Shown here: piece by piece, positions 1-8,526 of the stretch
Numbering within the stretch: the stretch's first letter is position 1
Layout of the letters: the number at the start of each line of letters is the position of its first letter
NCBI RefSeq assembly: GCF_027886425.1
Contig: NZ_CP115671.1
Location: forward strand, 868,001 to 932,000
Length of the DNA: 64,000 bases
Direction of reading: 5' to 3'
DNA from: Brevundimonas vesicularis
Lineage (GTDB): Bacteria; Pseudomonadota; Alphaproteobacteria; Caulobacterales; Caulobacteraceae
Position numbers and translations under genes: made by a program
The notes under the pieces: model-generated
What the model saw: the letters and a program-made list of their open reading frames with translations, nothing else
What the model was told of the DNA's origin: nothing
Database searches by the model: none

Positions 1-783
1 CCCGTCGCGACCGAGATCGCGCCGGCGACGGCGGCGGCCCTGACCTTCGGCGGCATCGTCATGGCCTTGAGGGCTATTTCCGGCACCTACTACGGCTGGA
101 ACAGCGCCTCCTATTTCTGCGAAGAGGTCTTCGATCCGGGCCGGACCATCGCGCGGGCGACCTTCTCGGGCATCGCCGTGGTCACGGTGATCTATGTGCT
201 GGCCAACCTGGCCTATCTGAACGTCCTGACGCCGGCCGAGATGGCCGGGTCGAACCTCGTCGCGGCGGATGCGGCCGGTCGGGTGTTCGGCGATGTCGCG
301 GGCCCCATCGTCACGGCCATTTCGCTGGTGTCGCTGGTGACGATCATCAATGCGATGGTCATGGTGTTCCCGCGCGTCCTGTTCGCCATGGCGCGCGAGT
401 ATCAGATCTCGGCCCTGACCCGTGTCGCCGCCAACGGCACTCCGCGTCTGGCCCTGATCGCGACCGTGCTGGCCGGCGGGCTGCTGGCCACCATCGGGGT
501 CTATGAGACTTTGCTGACCTTCTCGACGTCGCTGCTGGCGCTGATGAGCGTTCTGGTGAATGCGGCCGTCATCGTCCTGAGGGTGCGCGAGCCAAATCTG
601 GAACGTCCTTGGAAAATGCCGCTCTATCCCCTGCCGGCGATCATCGCCCTGACGATCAATACGACCCTGTTCGTGATCTTCGTGGTCGAGGATCCTTTAA
701 CGGCTGGAAAGGCCTTCGGAATGCTGGCGGTCCTGATCGGCCTTGCCTGGCTGCTGGTCCGGCGAAAGCGCGCTGCGGCCTGA
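1..783 (+). CDS. Amino-acid permease (APC superfamily), 3' part
   Basis: The reading frame is open from the first base, so the gene begins upstream of the window; about 260 C-terminal residues are visible. The protein is very hydrophobic with several membrane helices, for example around the segments beginning GIAVVTVIYVLANLAY and GPIVTAISLVSLVTIIN, and carries the YYGWNSASYFCEEV stretch typical of APC-family amino-acid/polyamine transporters. It would act as an inner-membrane secondary transporter. It ends with RRKRAAA, a positive-inside C-terminal tail. Substrate cannot be read from sequence. No downstream terminator is evident. Confidence 0.85.
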   Translation, partial: PVATEIAPATAAALTFGGIVMALRAISGTYYGWNSASYFCEEVFDPGRTIARATFSGIAVVTVIYVLANLAYLNVLTPAEMAGSNLVAADAAGRVFGDVAGPIVTAISLVSLVTIINAMVMVFPRVLFAMAREYQISALTRVAANGTPRLALIATVLAGGLLATIGVYETLLTFSTSLLALMSVLVNAAVIVLRVREPNLERPWKMPLYPLPAIIALTINTTLFVIFVVEDPLTAGKAFGMLAVLIGLAWLLVRRKRAAA

Positions 784-907
784 TCGGCGCGCCCGGTAAG
801 ACCCCGTTAACCTTGAAGCCGCAAGGCTGCCGCAAAGGTCGGGGACGGTGAGGCCAAGACCGGCGCGCCAGCCGGCCGTCCTCTCGTCGCCTTTCGGAGC
901 GCCCTCC

Positions 908-1519
908 ATGCATCGCCGCCAACTGATCCTTTCGGGCCTCGCCACCGCCGCCGGCGCCTCGTCGCTGGGCGCCTGCGCCTCGGCGCCGCCGCGCGATCCC
1001 AACTATCCGATCCGCTCGGACCAAACGGCCCAGGCCTACAGCTTCGATGAACTGGTTTCGGCCGGCTCGCGCGAGCTGGGCATCGCGGCTGAGGTCGTGG
1101 GCGGCGCGATCGAGCGCGTCTTCGCCGACCAGGGCGACCGCCCGACCGCCTATATCGCGGGCGAGGAAGGCTCCGGCGCCGTCGTTGTCGGCGCCCGCTA
1201 CGGCCGCGGCGCCCTGCACATGAAGGACTTGTCGGCCTCTCAGGAAGTGTTCTGGCAGGGCGCGTCGGTGGGTTGGGACTGGGGCGGCAACGCCAGCCGC
1301 GTCTTCACCCTGGTCTATGGCCTGTACCACCCCGACATGATCTATCGCCGCTATCCCGGCATCGAGGGCTCGGCCTATCTGGTCGCAGGCCTGGGCGTGA
1401 ACTATCAGCGCGCCGACGGCATCGTCCTGGCTCCCATCCGCACCGGCGTCGGCCTGCGCCTGGGCGCCAACGTCGGCACCATGAGCTATAGCCGCCAGCG
1501 CAATCTGCTGCCCTTCTAA
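908..1519 (+). CDS. DUF1134 / EipA-family envelope protein
   Basis: About 203 residues. The N-terminus starts MHRRQLILSG and has a hydrophobic stretch ending LGACAS, a good lipobox, so it is probably an exported lipoprotein; a twin Arg at residues 3-4 precedes it. The body (FDELVSAGSRELGIAAEVVGG, then glycine-rich QGASVGWDWGGNASRVF and LGVNYQRADGIVLAPIRTGVGLRLGANVG) matches DUF1134, the family of EipA, a periplasmic protein needed for envelope integrity in Brucella (family knowledge). An in-frame GTG lies at 848, but the signal sequence begins at the ATG at 908, which I prefer. Confidence 0.85.
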   Translation: MHRRQLILSGLATAAGASSLGACASAPPRDPNYPIRSDQTAQAYSFDELVSAGSRELGIAAEVVGGAIERVFADQGDRPTAYIAGEEGSGAVVVGARYGRGALHMKDLSASQEVFWQGASVGWDWGGNASRVFTLVYGLYHPDMIYRRYPGIEGSAYLVAGLGVNYQRADGIVLAPIRTGVGLRLGANVGTMSYSRQRNLLPF

Positions 1520-1550
1520 GCGCGCTAGGCTCGCGACGCGGTCGCTCGCG

Positions 1551-1576
1551 GCTAGGGCGCGGGACTGCGCCCTAGC
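1551..1576. terminator. Hairpin between convergent genes
   Basis: A perfect 10-bp stem (GCTAGGGCGC at 1551-1560 and GCGCCCTAGC at 1567-1576, loop GGGACT) lies between the DUF1134 gene and the convergent SDR gene and overlaps the latter's stop codon at 1572-1574. There is no U-tract on either side, so terminator function is inferred from position only. Confidence 0.45.
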
Positions 1577-2462
1577 TCACCAATCGCAGCGGCGGCGCGT
1601 CCATCAGCGTCGCCAGCCCCTCGCGCCAGCTGGGATAGGCGGGCCGCCAGCCGAGCTCGGCCTTGGCCAGGGCGTTCGAGACGCGCTTGGAATCCAGATA
1701 GAAGCGACGCATCGCCTCGCTGACGCTGTCGTCGGTCCAGTCCACCTCTGGCGGGCGGGGCAGGCCCATCCGATCCGCCGCCCATTCCATCACCACATCG
1801 GCGGGCGACGGTTCGTCGTCGGTCAGATTGTAGGCGGCGCCCGGTCGCGGCTGCGCCATCGAAGCGAACAGGCCCGAGACGATGTCATCCACATGGATGC
1901 GGTTGAAGACCTGGCCGGGCTTTCTGACCAGCTTCGCCGTGCCTTCCTTCAGCCGCTCGACCACGCTGCGCCCCGGTCCGTAGAAACCGGGCAGACGGAA
2001 GATCTGGACCGTCAGCCCCATCCCCTGCGCCCCGTCCAGCCAATCGCGTTCGGCCCGGACGCGGCGTGCGCCCTCCAGATTGGCGGCGTTCAGCGGCCCG
2101 TCCTCGAACACCCATCCGCCGGCCCGGTCGCCATAGACGGAGGTGGACGAGACATAACCGATCCAGTCGGGCCAGGCGTCGCCCGCAAGGGGCCCCAGGG
2201 CCCGCAGACCGGGACAGCCTTGGGCGTCCGGCGCGGCGGTGATCAGCACGGCCGTCGCCGCCTCCAGCGACGTCTTCAAGGCAGCCGCATCGCTGGGGTC
2301 GATGGCCATGATCCCGTCGGCCGCCAGGGCGCGGCGCCGCTCGGGATCGCGCGATGTGGCGGTCGCCCGTCCGCCGCGGCGTATGGCCTCCAGCGCCGCC
2401 GCCCGCCCCAGATAGCCGCCGCCGAAGACCAGCAGATCGAGGGGAGGGGAGGCGATAGGCAT
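1572..2462 (-). CDS. SDR-family NAD(P)-dependent epimerase/dehydratase-like protein
   Basis: 296 residues. The N-terminus LLVFGGGYLGRAAALEAIRRGG is a Rossmann nucleotide-binding motif (GGxxGR form), followed by VSSTSVYGD and HVDDIVSGLFASM, which are typical of extended SDR proteins of the YeeZ type. The usual YxxxK catalytic pair is not obvious: the region after STSVYG reads GARRVRAERDWL. Substrate is unknown. It lies 8 bp downstream of the SqdB-like gene on the same strand, so the two are probably co-transcribed. Confidence 0.75.
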   Translation of the reverse strand: MPIASPPLDLLVFGGGYLGRAAALEAIRRGGRATATSRDPERRRALAADGIMAIDPSDAAALKTSLEAATAVLITAAPDAQGCPGLRALGPLAGDAWPDWIGYVSSTSVYGDRAGGWVFEDGPLNAANLEGARRVRAERDWLDGAQGMGLTVQIFRLPGFYGPGRSVVERLKEGTAKLVRKPGQVFNRIHVDDIVSGLFASMAQPRPGAAYNLTDDEPSPADVVMEWAADRMGLPRPPEVDWTDDSVSEAMRRFYLDSKRVSNALAKAELGWRPAYPSWREGLATLMDAPPLRLVS

Positions 2463-2470
2463 TACGAAAC

Positions 2471-3703
2471 TCAGGCCGTCAGAACTTGGGAAGGTGGCGC
2501 GTCAACTGCCGGTCGCGCCTCATTTTCCAGCGCCTCCGCCCGGCGTTGGTTCCAGGCGGATACACACGGCACCCGACCCAGATCGGCCCGGTCGGCATAG
2601 CGGCGGGCGATGTCCGTGACCTCGTCCATCAGACCCTGCGCCAGGGTGATCGGCTTCAGGCCCAGATCGCGGAACTGGTCGTTGGCGACGACCAGATCGT
2701 TCTCGTCGGCCTCCTGACGCGGATTGGCGACATTGTGGATTGCGGCGCCGGTCTTGTCGGCGATCATGGCCGCCAGATCGCGCACGCGGCGGCTCTCGGT
2801 CATCTGGTTCAGGATTTTGACCCGGTCGCCGCGTTTGGGCGGGTTCTTTAGCGCCAGTTCGACGCAGCGCACCGTGTCCTGAATATGGATGAAGGCCCGC
2901 GTCTGGCCGCCCGATCCATGCACCGTCAGCGGATAACCGACCGCCGCCTGCATCAAAAAGCGGTTCAGCACCGTGCCGTAATCGCCATCATAGTCGAAGC
3001 GGTTGATCAGTCGTTCGTCCTGTTTGGTCTGCTCGGTCTGGGTGCCCCAGACGATGCCCTGGTGCAGGTCGGTGATGCGCAGGTTGTCGTTGCGGGCATA
3101 GAACTGGAACAGCAGGGCGTCCTGCGTCTTGGTCATGTGATAGATGCTGCCCGGATTGGGCGGGAACAGGATTTCCTGCTCGGCGGGGCCGTTGTCGGTA
3201 TCCACCGTCACCTTCAGATAACCCTCGGGGATGCGCAAACCCGCCGTGCCGTAGCCATAAACCCCCATCGTCCCCAGGTGCGCCAGATGGACGTCCAGGC
3301 CGCTTTCGACGATGGCGGCCAGCAGGTGGTTGGTGGCGTTGATGTTGTTGTCGACGGTGTACAGCTTGTGCCGCGCCGACTTCATCGAATAGGGGGCGGC
3401 CCGCTGCTCGGCGAAATGCACCACGCTGTCGGGGGCGAAGTCGCGGATCAGGGCGACAAGACGGTCGAATTCCTTGCCCACCGTCATGTTGACGAAGCCG
3501 ATGTCGCGGCCGGAGACTTCTTTCCACGCCTTGATCCGCTCACCCATGGTGCGGATCGGCGTCAGGGACTGGACCTCCAGCTCGTTGTCGATATTCCGGC
3601 GGCTCAGGTTGTCGACGATGGTCACGTCCCACCCTTCGGCCGACAGATGCAGGGCCGTGGACCAGCCGCAAAAACCGTCGCCGCCCAGAACCAGCACGCG
3701 CAT
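2471..3703 (-). CDS. sqdB: SqdB-like UDP-sulfoquinovose synthase / NAD-dependent epimerase
   Basis: About 410 residues from the ATG at 3703; an in-frame start at 3727 would add only RRRRGYP. The N-terminus MRVLVLGGDGFCGW is the GxxGxxG dinucleotide fold. Further motifs are VDNLSRRNIDNELEVQSLTPI, VHFAEQRAAPYSM, LGTMGVYGYG and YHMTKTQDAL; the last two give the Thr and the Tyr-x-x-x-Lys that act in SQD1/SqdB enzymes, which make UDP-sulfoquinovose for the sulfolipid SQDG. The match extends along the whole chain, so I use the symbol, but no SqdX/SqdD glycosyltransferase is adjacent; the neighbour is another SDR gene. It could instead make another nucleotide sugar. Confidence 0.72.
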   Translation of the reverse strand: MRVLVLGGDGFCGWSTALHLSAEGWDVTIVDNLSRRNIDNELEVQSLTPIRTMGERIKAWKEVSGRDIGFVNMTVGKEFDRLVALIRDFAPDSVVHFAEQRAAPYSMKSARHKLYTVDNNINATNHLLAAIVESGLDVHLAHLGTMGVYGYGTAGLRIPEGYLKVTVDTDNGPAEQEILFPPNPGSIYHMTKTQDALLFQFYARNDNLRITDLHQGIVWGTQTEQTKQDERLINRFDYDGDYGTVLNRFLMQAAVGYPLTVHGSGGQTRAFIHIQDTVRCVELALKNPPKRGDRVKILNQMTESRRVRDLAAMIADKTGAAIHNVANPRQEADENDLVVANDQFRDLGLKPITLAQGLMDEVTDIARRYADRADLGRVPCVSAWNQRRAEALENEARPAVDAPPSQVLTA

Positions 3704-4056
3704 GGGATAGCCTCGTCGTCGTCTCAAAGGTCATGCCTAGCCCAGCCGGCGGGCTTGGCAAAGCGGCGCTGTGCAGGGTTCGGTGCGACGCATTGACGAA
3801 TATCGCTTGGAAAGGCCGCCCACTCGGGTTAAGTCTCTGCCGTCTCCCACTCAATCGCAGCTTTACGGGCGCATACCCGGCTGTTCGCGGCTTGAGCCGG
3901 CCATGACGGTCGGTCCCGAAAGGACCGGCGCACCATGCGGGCGACAAGGCATTCCGACAGTTCGACAATCGGGGATCGGCCCCGAGCGAGACGGAACCAC
4001 GAAACGGACGGAACCGGCCTTCAGGCTTTGGTCCGCCCCTGCACACGGTAGCGCGA
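3704..4056. other. Divergent intergenic region with leader hairpin
   Basis: This 353-bp gap separates the minus-strand SqdB-like gene from the plus-strand DUF4167 gene and should hold both promoters. I see one compact hairpin: CGGTCC (3911-3916), loop CGAAA, GGACCG (3922-3927). No convincing terminator, tRNA or small ORF is visible. The hairpin lies about 130 bp before the DUF4167 start and may belong to its untranslated leader. Confidence 0.4.
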
Positions 4057-5076
4057 ATGAGAGATTTCAAGGGCATGAAGCGTCAGCGCGGACGCAATCG
4101 GAACAAGGCGGGCGCCAACAACGCCAACAACGCCAATCCGAATCGTTCGTGGGATTCGCAAGGACCCGAGAACATCAAGGTCCGGGGCAACGCCCAGACG
4201 GTGTATGAGCGCTATCAGCAGCTGGCCCGCGATGCGGCCTCCAGCGGCGACCGAGTGCTGGCCGAAAACTATCAGCAGCACGCCGAACACTATTACCGCG
4301 TCCTGCGCGCGCTCCAGCCGCAGCGGTCCTTCTCGGACATCGCCGCGCGCGAACAGTCCAACCAGGGCTTCGACATCGACTTCGAGGACGAATCCGGCGC
4401 CCAGGCCGCCGCCTTCGTCGCCGCCCAGCAGGCCGCCGACCGTCAGGCCGCGGAGGCTGCAGAGCGCGCCGAGCAGAACCAGAACCGCGATCAGAACCGC
4501 GACCGCGACTACAATCGCGACCGCGACCGGGACCGTGACAACCGCGATCGGGACAACCGCGACCGCGACCGCGATCAAAACCGTGACCGTGACCAGAACC
4601 GCGACGGCCAGCAGCCGCGCGAACCCCGCGAGCCGCGCGAGGGCGACGAGGTCCGCGCCGAGGGCGAGGGCGGCGGTCGTCGCGAAAGCCGTCGCGAACG
4701 CTGGGAGCGTCGCCGCGAGGAACGCAATCGCCGCTTCGACAATCAGGACGGCGCCCAAGAGGGCGCTGAGGGCGCCGCCCCTTCCTACGCCGAAGCCGTC
4801 AGCGAAGCGCCCGTCGTCGAGACGCCGGTCAATGCGCCTGCCACTGACGCCCCGAGCGTCGAGGCGCCCGCTGCCGACGAACGGCCAGCACGCCGACCGC
4901 GCCGCACCGCCGCCGCTGTTGCGGCGGACGAGGGCGACGCCCCGACCGCCCTGCCGGGCTTTTTGACCCGCGCGCCGGCGTCGTCGACCCCGGCCGAGCA
5001 AGCCGAAGGCGAGGCGGCCCCGCGTCGCCGTGCGCCGCGTCGCAAGCCCGAAGCCGCCGCAGCCAGCGAAGACTGA
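4057..5076 (+). CDS. DUF4167 domain protein with Arg/Asp repeat tract
   Basis: 339 residues. The N-terminal ~90 residues (MKRQRGRNRNK, NRSWDSQGPENIKVRGNA, then YERYQQLARDAASSGDRVLAENYQQHAEHYYR) are the DUF4167 domain, common in alphaproteobacteria. The middle, about residues 140-190, is a low-complexity tract of RD, NRD and DRDN units, followed by RE-rich and then PA-rich acidic/basic sequence. The highly basic start and charged disordered tract suggest nucleic-acid or ribosome association, but this is inference; no function is established in the sequence. A second possible start is the Met at 4075. Confidence 0.8.
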   Translation: MRDFKGMKRQRGRNRNKAGANNANNANPNRSWDSQGPENIKVRGNAQTVYERYQQLARDAASSGDRVLAENYQQHAEHYYRVLRALQPQRSFSDIAAREQSNQGFDIDFEDESGAQAAAFVAAQQAADRQAAEAAERAEQNQNRDQNRDRDYNRDRDRDRDNRDRDNRDRDRDQNRDRDQNRDGQQPREPREPREGDEVRAEGEGGGRRESRRERWERRREERNRRFDNQDGAQEGAEGAAPSYAEAVSEAPVVETPVNAPATDAPSVEAPAADERPARRPRRTAAAVAADEGDAPTALPGFLTRAPASSTPAEQAEGEAAPRRRAPRRKPEAAAASED

Positions 5077-5147
5077 TAACAACCCAAGCGGGCGCATTTA
5101 CCTGAATGCAACTCTGACGCGTCAATATGGCGCGTCGGAGGGGCGTC

Positions 5148-6446
5148 ATGGATTTCGTCTTGCTTGTCTTGTCCCTGGCGCTGGCGGGAGCCTGCGCCGG
5201 GATCTGGCTCTGGCTTCAGGCGCACGGGGTCGCCGAGCGCCTGCGTCGTGAGAACGCCCGGCTCGAAGCCCGCATCGCCCACCAGACCCAAGGCCTGCGC
5301 CGCGCCCTGACGACGGCCGAAGGCGAGGTCAACCGCCTGACCGCCGAGCTTCGGACGCGGGACGAGATCATGCAGGCCCTCGGGCGCGAACTGCGTAGTC
5401 CCCTGACCACGATCATGGGCTTCACCCAGTTGCTGCGCGCCGACGACCCGGCCAATCCCCTGACCGCGCGCCAGGCACAGTCCGTACGTCAGATCGAGGC
5501 CGCGGCCGGTGTCTTGCTGGCCCTGATTGAGGAAACCGAAGCCTTCATGACCGGCGGTGACGGCGGCGGTTCGCCTTCGCTGCACCGCGTCGATCTGCGT
5601 CTGGCGCTGCGCCAGGTCTGCGATGGGCTGGAGGCGCAGGCGCGGGAGGCGGGGGTGACGCTGGCCTGTCCGCCGCCCGCCCACGGCCTGTCCGTCATGG
5701 CCGATCCGGGCCAGATCCGCCGCATCCTGCGCCGCTTGGTCGAGAACGCCCTGCGCCATTCGCCCGGCGGAGGCACGGTGCGCATGGAGATGTCGCGCGC
5801 CGAGGGCCGGATCATCATCGCCATCCATGACGCCGGCATGATCCCCGTCGGTGCGGGCGACGACCGACCTTTCCGCCCGTTGGATGGTCGCGACGCCAGA
5901 GGCGGCACCGCCCTCGGCGTCGCCTCGGTCCAGCGGCTGACCGAGCGGATGGGCGGCGCCCTGACCATGGCGCGCGACCCCGGTGCGGGCACGATCTTTT
6001 CGCTGAGTTTGCCGGCAGCCCACGCGCCGGGTCAGGCGTCATCGTGTCAGGCGGTGGTGCTCTATATCGAGGACAATCCCGCCAACATCGCCCTGATGCG
6101 CCAGGCGGCGAGCGGCCTGGGCCTGACCCTGCACGCCGCGACGACGGGACCGGAGGGGTTGGATTTGGCGCGTGCGCTCAGACCCGACGTCATCCTGCTC
6201 GACATCGGCCTGCCGGACATGGACGGCTATGAGGTCAAGGCGCGACTGGACGTCGACCCCCTGACGCGCCATGTGCCGGTCCTGGCGCTGACGGCGGCCG
6301 TATCGGCGCCGGACCGGGCGCGCGGCCGCGCCGCCGGCTTCGACGCTTGGCTGGCCAAGCCGCTGGATCTGGCGGCCCTGGCGGCGGCGCTGAATACGGC
6401 GCTGGGCGGCCCGGAGGTTGACGCCGACGGTCGCGAGAGGGCCTAA
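5148..6446 (+). CDS. Hybrid histidine kinase-like protein lacking the phospho-acceptor His
   Basis: 432 residues. GGAGG sits at 5137-5141, seven bases before the ATG at 5148, which decides the start. Order: one N-terminal membrane segment (LLVLSLALAGACAGIWLWLQ), a coiled coil, an HisKA-like helix, an ATPase-like domain and a C-terminal receiver. The H-box reads LGRELRSPLTTIMG, so residue 80 (codon 5385-5387, cgc) is Arg where His is expected. The N-box LVENALRHSP is kept, but G1 (HDAGMIP) and G2 (GGTALGV) are degraded. The receiver is intact: VLYIEDN, Asp352 in LLDIGLPDMDGY, and Lys404 in AKPL. It may therefore sense or scaffold, or be phosphorylated by another kinase. Confidence 0.85.
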   Translation: MDFVLLVLSLALAGACAGIWLWLQAHGVAERLRRENARLEARIAHQTQGLRRALTTAEGEVNRLTAELRTRDEIMQALGRELRSPLTTIMGFTQLLRADDPANPLTARQAQSVRQIEAAAGVLLALIEETEAFMTGGDGGGSPSLHRVDLRLALRQVCDGLEAQAREAGVTLACPPPAHGLSVMADPGQIRRILRRLVENALRHSPGGGTVRMEMSRAEGRIIIAIHDAGMIPVGAGDDRPFRPLDGRDARGGTALGVASVQRLTERMGGALTMARDPGAGTIFSLSLPAAHAPGQASSCQAVVLYIEDNPANIALMRQAASGLGLTLHAATTGPEGLDLARALRPDVILLDIGLPDMDGYEVKARLDVDPLTRHVPVLALTAAVSAPDRARGRAAGFDAWLAKPLDLAALAAALNTALGGPEVDADGRERA

Positions 6447-6485
6447 GAGGCTTAAGTTCGCCTGGTCGCCCCAAGGGAAGCGTCG

Positions 6486-7160
6486 ATGTCCCCGTTCGTC
6501 TCGTTCCGCTCGCTCATGCGTCGTCTGGCGCCGCTGGCCGTCCTGTGCGCCGTCGCCGCCTGCGCTTCGACCCCGCCGCCGCCACCCCCACCGCCGTCCG
6601 GCGCATCGGGCGCGCTGATGGACTGGCGCGGCGTCATCACCTCGGCCGACCGGGATCGCTATCGCCGCGTCGACGCCGCATGGACATTGGCCCTGCAACA
6701 GGCCAAGCGTCAGCGCGGCTCCGGCGACCTGAACAGCCTGGGCGATCTGATCGACCCCAAGGCCGATCGTCCCGGCGTCTCGCCGCCGCCCGGCGACTAT
6801 CGCTGCCGCACCGTCAAACTGGGCACCCAGGGGGGCGAGGACGGGTTGGGCTATGTCGTCTATGGCTGGTTCGCCTGCCGTATAGAACAGACGCCGAAAG
6901 GCCTGAAGTTCTCCAAGCTGACCGGCTCGCAGCGCCCCTCCGGCCTGCTCTTTCCCGAAGACGACCGCCATATGGTTATGCTCGGCTCGCTGGCCCTGGC
7001 GCAGGAGCCCGCCGCCAACACCTATGGCCGCAACCCCGACCGCGATCTGGTGGCCATCCTGCAACGCATCGGCGAGGCGCGCTGGCGGCTGGTGCTGCCG
7101 TGGCCCAACACCGAATCCAATCTGGACCTGATCGAGCTGGTCCCGGCGCCGCGCGGCTAA
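6486..7160 (+). CDS. DUF4893 lipoprotein, copy 1
   Basis: 224 residues, with GGGAAG upstream of the ATG. The signal peptide ends LAVLCAVAACAS, giving a lipobox Cys, then a proline run. The mature domain (DWRGVITSADRDRYRRVDAAWTLAL, GDYRCRTVKLG, YVVYGWFACRIEQT, LTGSQRPSGLLFPED, RIGEARWRLVLPWP) matches DUF4893. Two Cys (in YRCRT and WFACR) are conserved with the next gene and may form a disulfide. Function unknown; envelope location is inferred from the signal. Confidence 0.8.
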   Translation: MSPFVSFRSLMRRLAPLAVLCAVAACASTPPPPPPPPSGASGALMDWRGVITSADRDRYRRVDAAWTLALQQAKRQRGSGDLNSLGDLIDPKADRPGVSPPPGDYRCRTVKLGTQGGEDGLGYVVYGWFACRIEQTPKGLKFSKLTGSQRPSGLLFPEDDRHMVMLGSLALAQEPAANTYGRNPDRDLVAILQRIGEARWRLVLPWPNTESNLDLIELVPAPRG

Positions 7161-7208
7161 GGTTCGGCTGAACCTCGGGCGCCCTGTCACGTTCGGTCAG
7201 GGCAACCG

Positions 7209-7964
7209 ATGGAGACGCTGATGCGCCGCACCCCTCTGGCCGTTCTGGCCCTGATGACCACGACAGCCCTGGCGGCCTGTGGCGACAACAGTCCCGCCGC
7301 GCCGACCGAGGCCTCGCCCGCCGTCACCACCCCCGCGCCAGGCGTGCCGGCCCAGGCCGCACCTGAGGCGACGGCGACGCCGCAGTCTGCAGCCGCTTCC
7401 GACGACGGGATGCAGGGCGGAACCGACTCCTGGCGTCAGGTCGCCAAAGCCGCCGACGCCAGCTTGCTTGGCCGGCTGGACCAGGCTTGGCGTATGGCCC
7501 GCGCCGAGGCCGAGGATGGCGGCTTCTCGCGTCAGGTGGAGGCTCTGGGGCCGCTCGCCGACCCAAACGCCGCCCAGACGGGCCGCATCCAACCCGGCCC
7601 CGGAACCTATCGCTGCCGCACCATCAAGATGGGCCGCCGTGTCGAGGGTCAGGGACTGGCCTACGTCGAATATCCTTGGTTCGCCTGTTCGGTCGAGCTG
7701 ACGCCGGGCGGCGATCTGGTCCTGACCAAGACGACGGGATCGCAGCGCACGCGCGGCTTGATCTATCCCGACACCGACCGCCGCGCCGTCTATGTCGGCG
7801 CCCAAGCTTGGGGCGCCGACGAGAAGACCTTCCCCGCCTATGGCGACAAGGCAGAACGCGATCAGGTCGGTGTCATCGAACGCATAGGCCAGAACCGCTG
7901 GCGCCTGGTCCTGCCGTGGCCCAAGCAGGAAGCCAAGCTGGAGCTGCTGGAGATCACCGGCTAG
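7209..7964 (+). CDS. DUF4893 lipoprotein, copy 2
   Basis: 251 residues, 48 bp after copy 1. It shares the motifs YRCRTIKMG, YVEYPWFACSVELTPGG, TTGSQRTRGLIYPD, RIGQNRWRLVLPWP and the same two Cys, so the pair is a diverged tandem duplication. The signal peptide ends LAACGDNS (lipobox), followed by a Pro/Ala/Thr-rich linker that copy 1 lacks. Starts at 7209 and 7221 are both possible; AGGG precedes the first. Its stop shares the bases CTAG with the convergent gene. Function unknown. Confidence 0.8.
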   Translation: METLMRRTPLAVLALMTTTALAACGDNSPAAPTEASPAVTTPAPGVPAQAAPEATATPQSAAASDDGMQGGTDSWRQVAKAADASLLGRLDQAWRMARAEAEDGGFSRQVEALGPLADPNAAQTGRIQPGPGTYRCRTIKMGRRVEGQGLAYVEYPWFACSVELTPGGDLVLTKTTGSQRTRGLIYPDTDRRAVYVGAQAWGADEKTFPAYGDKAERDQVGVIERIGQNRWRLVLPWPKQEAKLELLEITG

Positions 7965-8437
7965 CGCGCGCCGGTCGAGCGGGCGATCGTGGCGCGCATC
8001 CCCTCGGCGTGAAGCGCGCCTGACGGGGCGATCTTGGTGTTCGGCGTTTCGCTGGGCCCCAGATCGGCGGTGCGATCGTCCGGCCCGGTCCAGGTCGGGC
8101 TTTCGGCCTTGCGACGGACGGCCTCGCGCAGATTGTTGGTCGCCGTCGCGGATGCCCCGCCGGATTTAGAGCCGGATTTGCGCCGGTCCATCTCATTGGC
8201 GACGCGGGCGATGGCCTCGGTCAGCAGCGCCTTCTTTTCACGCGCGCCCGTATCCGGGCCGCTCTCTCCCGCACGAACGCGTCCTCGGATCTGACGCTGC
8301 ACCCGGTCACGCCGCCCGCGCAGCCGCCCGATCAGGTCGCGCAGCTCCGCCGGCGAACGCTCGGCCAGCGCCTTCGTCTGTTCGACCATATCCGCCTCGT
8401 CGCGATCCAGCGCGCGCGGGTTTGGGGTCTTGGACAT
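7961..8437 (-). CDS. Hypothetical charged coiled-coil protein
   Basis: 158 residues from the ATG at 8437, chosen because GGGAGA lies five bases upstream; the frame stays open upstream to 8530. The N-terminal half (ALDRDEADMVEQTKALAERSPAELRDLIGRLRGRRDRVQRQIRGR) is predicted helical and basic, with a Lys/Ser/Gly-rich hinge, and the C-terminal part NLREAVRRKAESP is again charged. No signal or membrane segment. I do not recognise a family. Tail-to-tail four-base overlap with the DUF4893 gene. Confidence 0.6.
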   Translation of the reverse strand: MSKTPNPRALDRDEADMVEQTKALAERSPAELRDLIGRLRGRRDRVQRQIRGRVRAGESGPDTGAREKKALLTEAIARVANEMDRRKSGSKSGGASATATNNLREAVRRKAESPTWTGPDDRTADLGPSETPNTKIAPSGALHAEGMRATIARSTGAR

Positions 8438-8526
8438 GACGGTCTCCCTTTCCATTGATGGGAAGACAGCGTCAGGACGCCAGGGCCGTTCCGGTTTGCG
8501 ACCCTGGGTCACAGGGTCGTCCGAGG

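Noticed and set aside
848..907. Longer start for the DUF1134 protein at 848
   Set aside because: The signal peptide begins at 908; upstream residues are Arg/Pro-rich and would spoil it.
2885..3796. 303-codon plus-strand frame opposite the SqdB-like gene
   Set aside because: Shadow; the minus strand carries SDR motifs.
4480..4620. Periodic cgcgac-like repeats resembling an array
   Set aside because: In-frame codons for Arg/Asp low-complexity protein, no spacer-repeat structure, so not CRISPR.
4021..5097. Long minus-strand frame opposite DUF4167
   Set aside because: Shadow of the RD-rich tract; low-complexity hydrophobic translation with no known motif and the plus strand has the recognisable domain.
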